From Dokdonia sp. Dokd-P16 (GTDB lineage: Bacteria > Bacteroidota > Bacteroidia > Flavobacteriales > Flavobacteriaceae): a DNA stretch of 64,000 nt. The notes below the pieces were generated by a model. The model did no database searches. It saw nothing but the letters and a program-made list of their open reading frames with translations, and had not been told where the DNA came from. The first letter of the stretch is position 1. Every line of letters starts with the position of its first letter. The stretch covers positions 736,001-800,000 of the forward strand of contig NZ_CP029151.1 of assembly GCF_003095655.1 (NCBI RefSeq). Reading direction: 5' to 3'. Shown one piece after another: positions 63,174 through 64,000 of this stretch. Both the position numbers and the translations under genes were made by a program.

Positions 63174-64000
63174 ATGTATCTCAATAATCACTCTTATTTT
63201 AGTTTAAGATATGGAACAATTTCTGAGGAGGAATTACTAGACCTAGCGATACATGAAGGGTGTACTCATTTTGCACTTACAGATATTAATAATACATCTG
63301 GCTGTCTAAATTTTGTGCGTCGCGCAAAGGAAAAAAACATAAAACCTATCATAGGTGTCGATTTTAGAAACAATACGAAACAGTGCTACGTTGCACTCGC
63401 AATGAATAACCAAGGCTTCCTTGAAATAAACAACTACTTATCAAAACACTTACATAACAAAACTCCATTTCCTGATCAAGCTCCACATTTTGAAAATGTT
63501 GCAATTATTTATCCTTTTGAAAATGTAATGGAGCTAGGGAAAGTAACTTTCGCTAGTAATGAATATATAGGTGTGCGAGCAAAAGATATTTATAAGCTTA
63601 AATTTTCTTCTCTTAGTTCATTAACAAAAAAGTTAGTTATTCTCCATACAGTAAGCTTTCGCGATAAGCGAGATTTTAACACGCATCGTTTATTAAGAGC
63701 TATAGACACTAATGTATTACTTAGCACGCTAGCGCTTACAGATCAGGGAAGTCCTAATGACTTGATGTACTCACGAAAAGAGATTGCTCAGGTTTTTAAA
63801 GACTATCCATCACTTGTTGAGAATACCAATAACCTCTTACGAGAATGTAAGATCGATTTCAATTTTAGCAAAGATAAACCCTCACAAAACTTAACTAGAC
63901 TATTAGAGAGTCCGGAAGCAGATTACAAAAAACTTCTCGAGCTTTGTGAGAAGGGATTAAAAGATCGTTATGAAGTTGTAGATAAGATAATCAAAGATCG
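63174..64000 (+). CDS. dnaE: DNA polymerase III alpha subunit-type protein, 5' part
   Basis: Starts at ATG 63174 and stays open to the window end (275 codons). The PHP domain begins MYLNNHSYFSLRYGTISEEELLDLAIHEGCTHFALTDINNTSG and continues with RAKEKNIKPIIGVDF, as in DnaE proteins. The first motif is HSYFSLRYG (usual HSxxSLxxG). Because it follows dinB, it is likely the second, error-prone DnaE (DnaE2-like) rather than the replicative one; the catalytic and C-terminal parts are outside the window, so this cannot be settled. Confidence 0.85.
   Translation, partial: MYLNNHSYFSLRYGTISEEELLDLAIHEGCTHFALTDINNTSGCLNFVRRAKEKNIKPIIGVDFRNNTKQCYVALAMNNQGFLEINNYLSKHLHNKTPFPDQAPHFENVAIIYPFENVMELGKVTFASNEYIGVRAKDIYKLKFSSLSSLTKKLVILHTVSFRDKRDFNTHRLLRAIDTNVLLSTLALTDQGSPNDLMYSRKEIAQVFKDYPSLVENTNNLLRECKIDFNFSKDKPSQNLTRLLESPEADYKKLLELCEKGLKDRYEVVDKIIKD

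Overview
The window looks like chromosome from a marine member of the Flavobacteriaceae (phylum Bacteroidota). The evidence is the gldKLMN core of the type IX secretion system, an exosortase F pair, a HYC_CC_PP protein, LptE/SecG/GroESL in flavobacterial order, TAnnTTTG-type -7 promoter boxes, Bacteroidota-type mobile genes and low GC. A Dokdonia-like genus is my guess only; nothing here proves it.

Layout. Positions 1-4378 are the end of an integrated element abutting an initiator tRNA-Met (4379-4451, minus strand). It carries a RecA-fold ATPase (cut by the window edge), a 57-residue ribbon-helix-helix protein, an unknown gene and a tyrosine integrase. The integrase gene is split by a complete ISL3/ISAon1-like insertion sequence, for which terminal inverted repeats (16/22 matches) and an 8-bp target duplication can both be read. 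Removing the IS restores an uninterrupted 433-codon integrase frame starting at 4267. From 4.6 kb on the region is ordinary chromosome: an AsmA/DUF748-like protein, a SpoIIAA-like protein, a CPXCG protein, and a four-gene efflux operon (membrane fusion protein, RND pump, unknown membrane protein, TolC) at 6.8-13.2 kb. Next come an ABC-F ATPase, a DUF983 protein and a DAO-type oxidoreductase, then gldK-L-M-N, an arginase-fold protein lacking its metal-site residues, and topA (17-25.6 kb). At 25.8-28.8 kb two paralogous secreted proteins with duplicated flanks surround a lipoprotein gene.

28.8-38.8 kb holds a membrane protein, an LpxR-type protein, miaB, a sigma-54 activator, a beta-barrel protein, lptE, a TPR-like protein, secG and groES-groEL. 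38.9-45.1 kb is a nine-gene minus-strand cluster of metal-handling character: HMA domains, MauE-type membrane protein, beta-propeller lipoprotein, HYC_CC_PP, DUF3347 and two outer-membrane proteins. 45.1-46.1 kb is the exosortase F pair. Then follow an fRMsr-like GAF protein, a MacB-type permease, purH, the cell-shape operon mreB-mreC-mreD-mrdA-rodA (49.7-55.3 kb), a small lipoprotein, an EamA transporter, an M16 peptidase, a large secreted protein, and a dinB-dnaE pair (61.9 kb to the edge) that looks like a translesion-synthesis cassette.

The most striking signal is not a gene. A 16-bp perfect palindrome, CGCTTTCGCGAAAGCG, occurs 16 times (11 exact, 4 with one mismatch, 1 with three). Ten copies are intergenic, nine of them close behind a stop codon. 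Six lie inside genes, four of these read in the same frame as Ala-Phe-Ala-Lys-Ala, including two signal peptides and one lipoprotein linker. It is absent from the integrated element and from the T9SS-topA stretch. I know of no description of this family, and I could not search for one.
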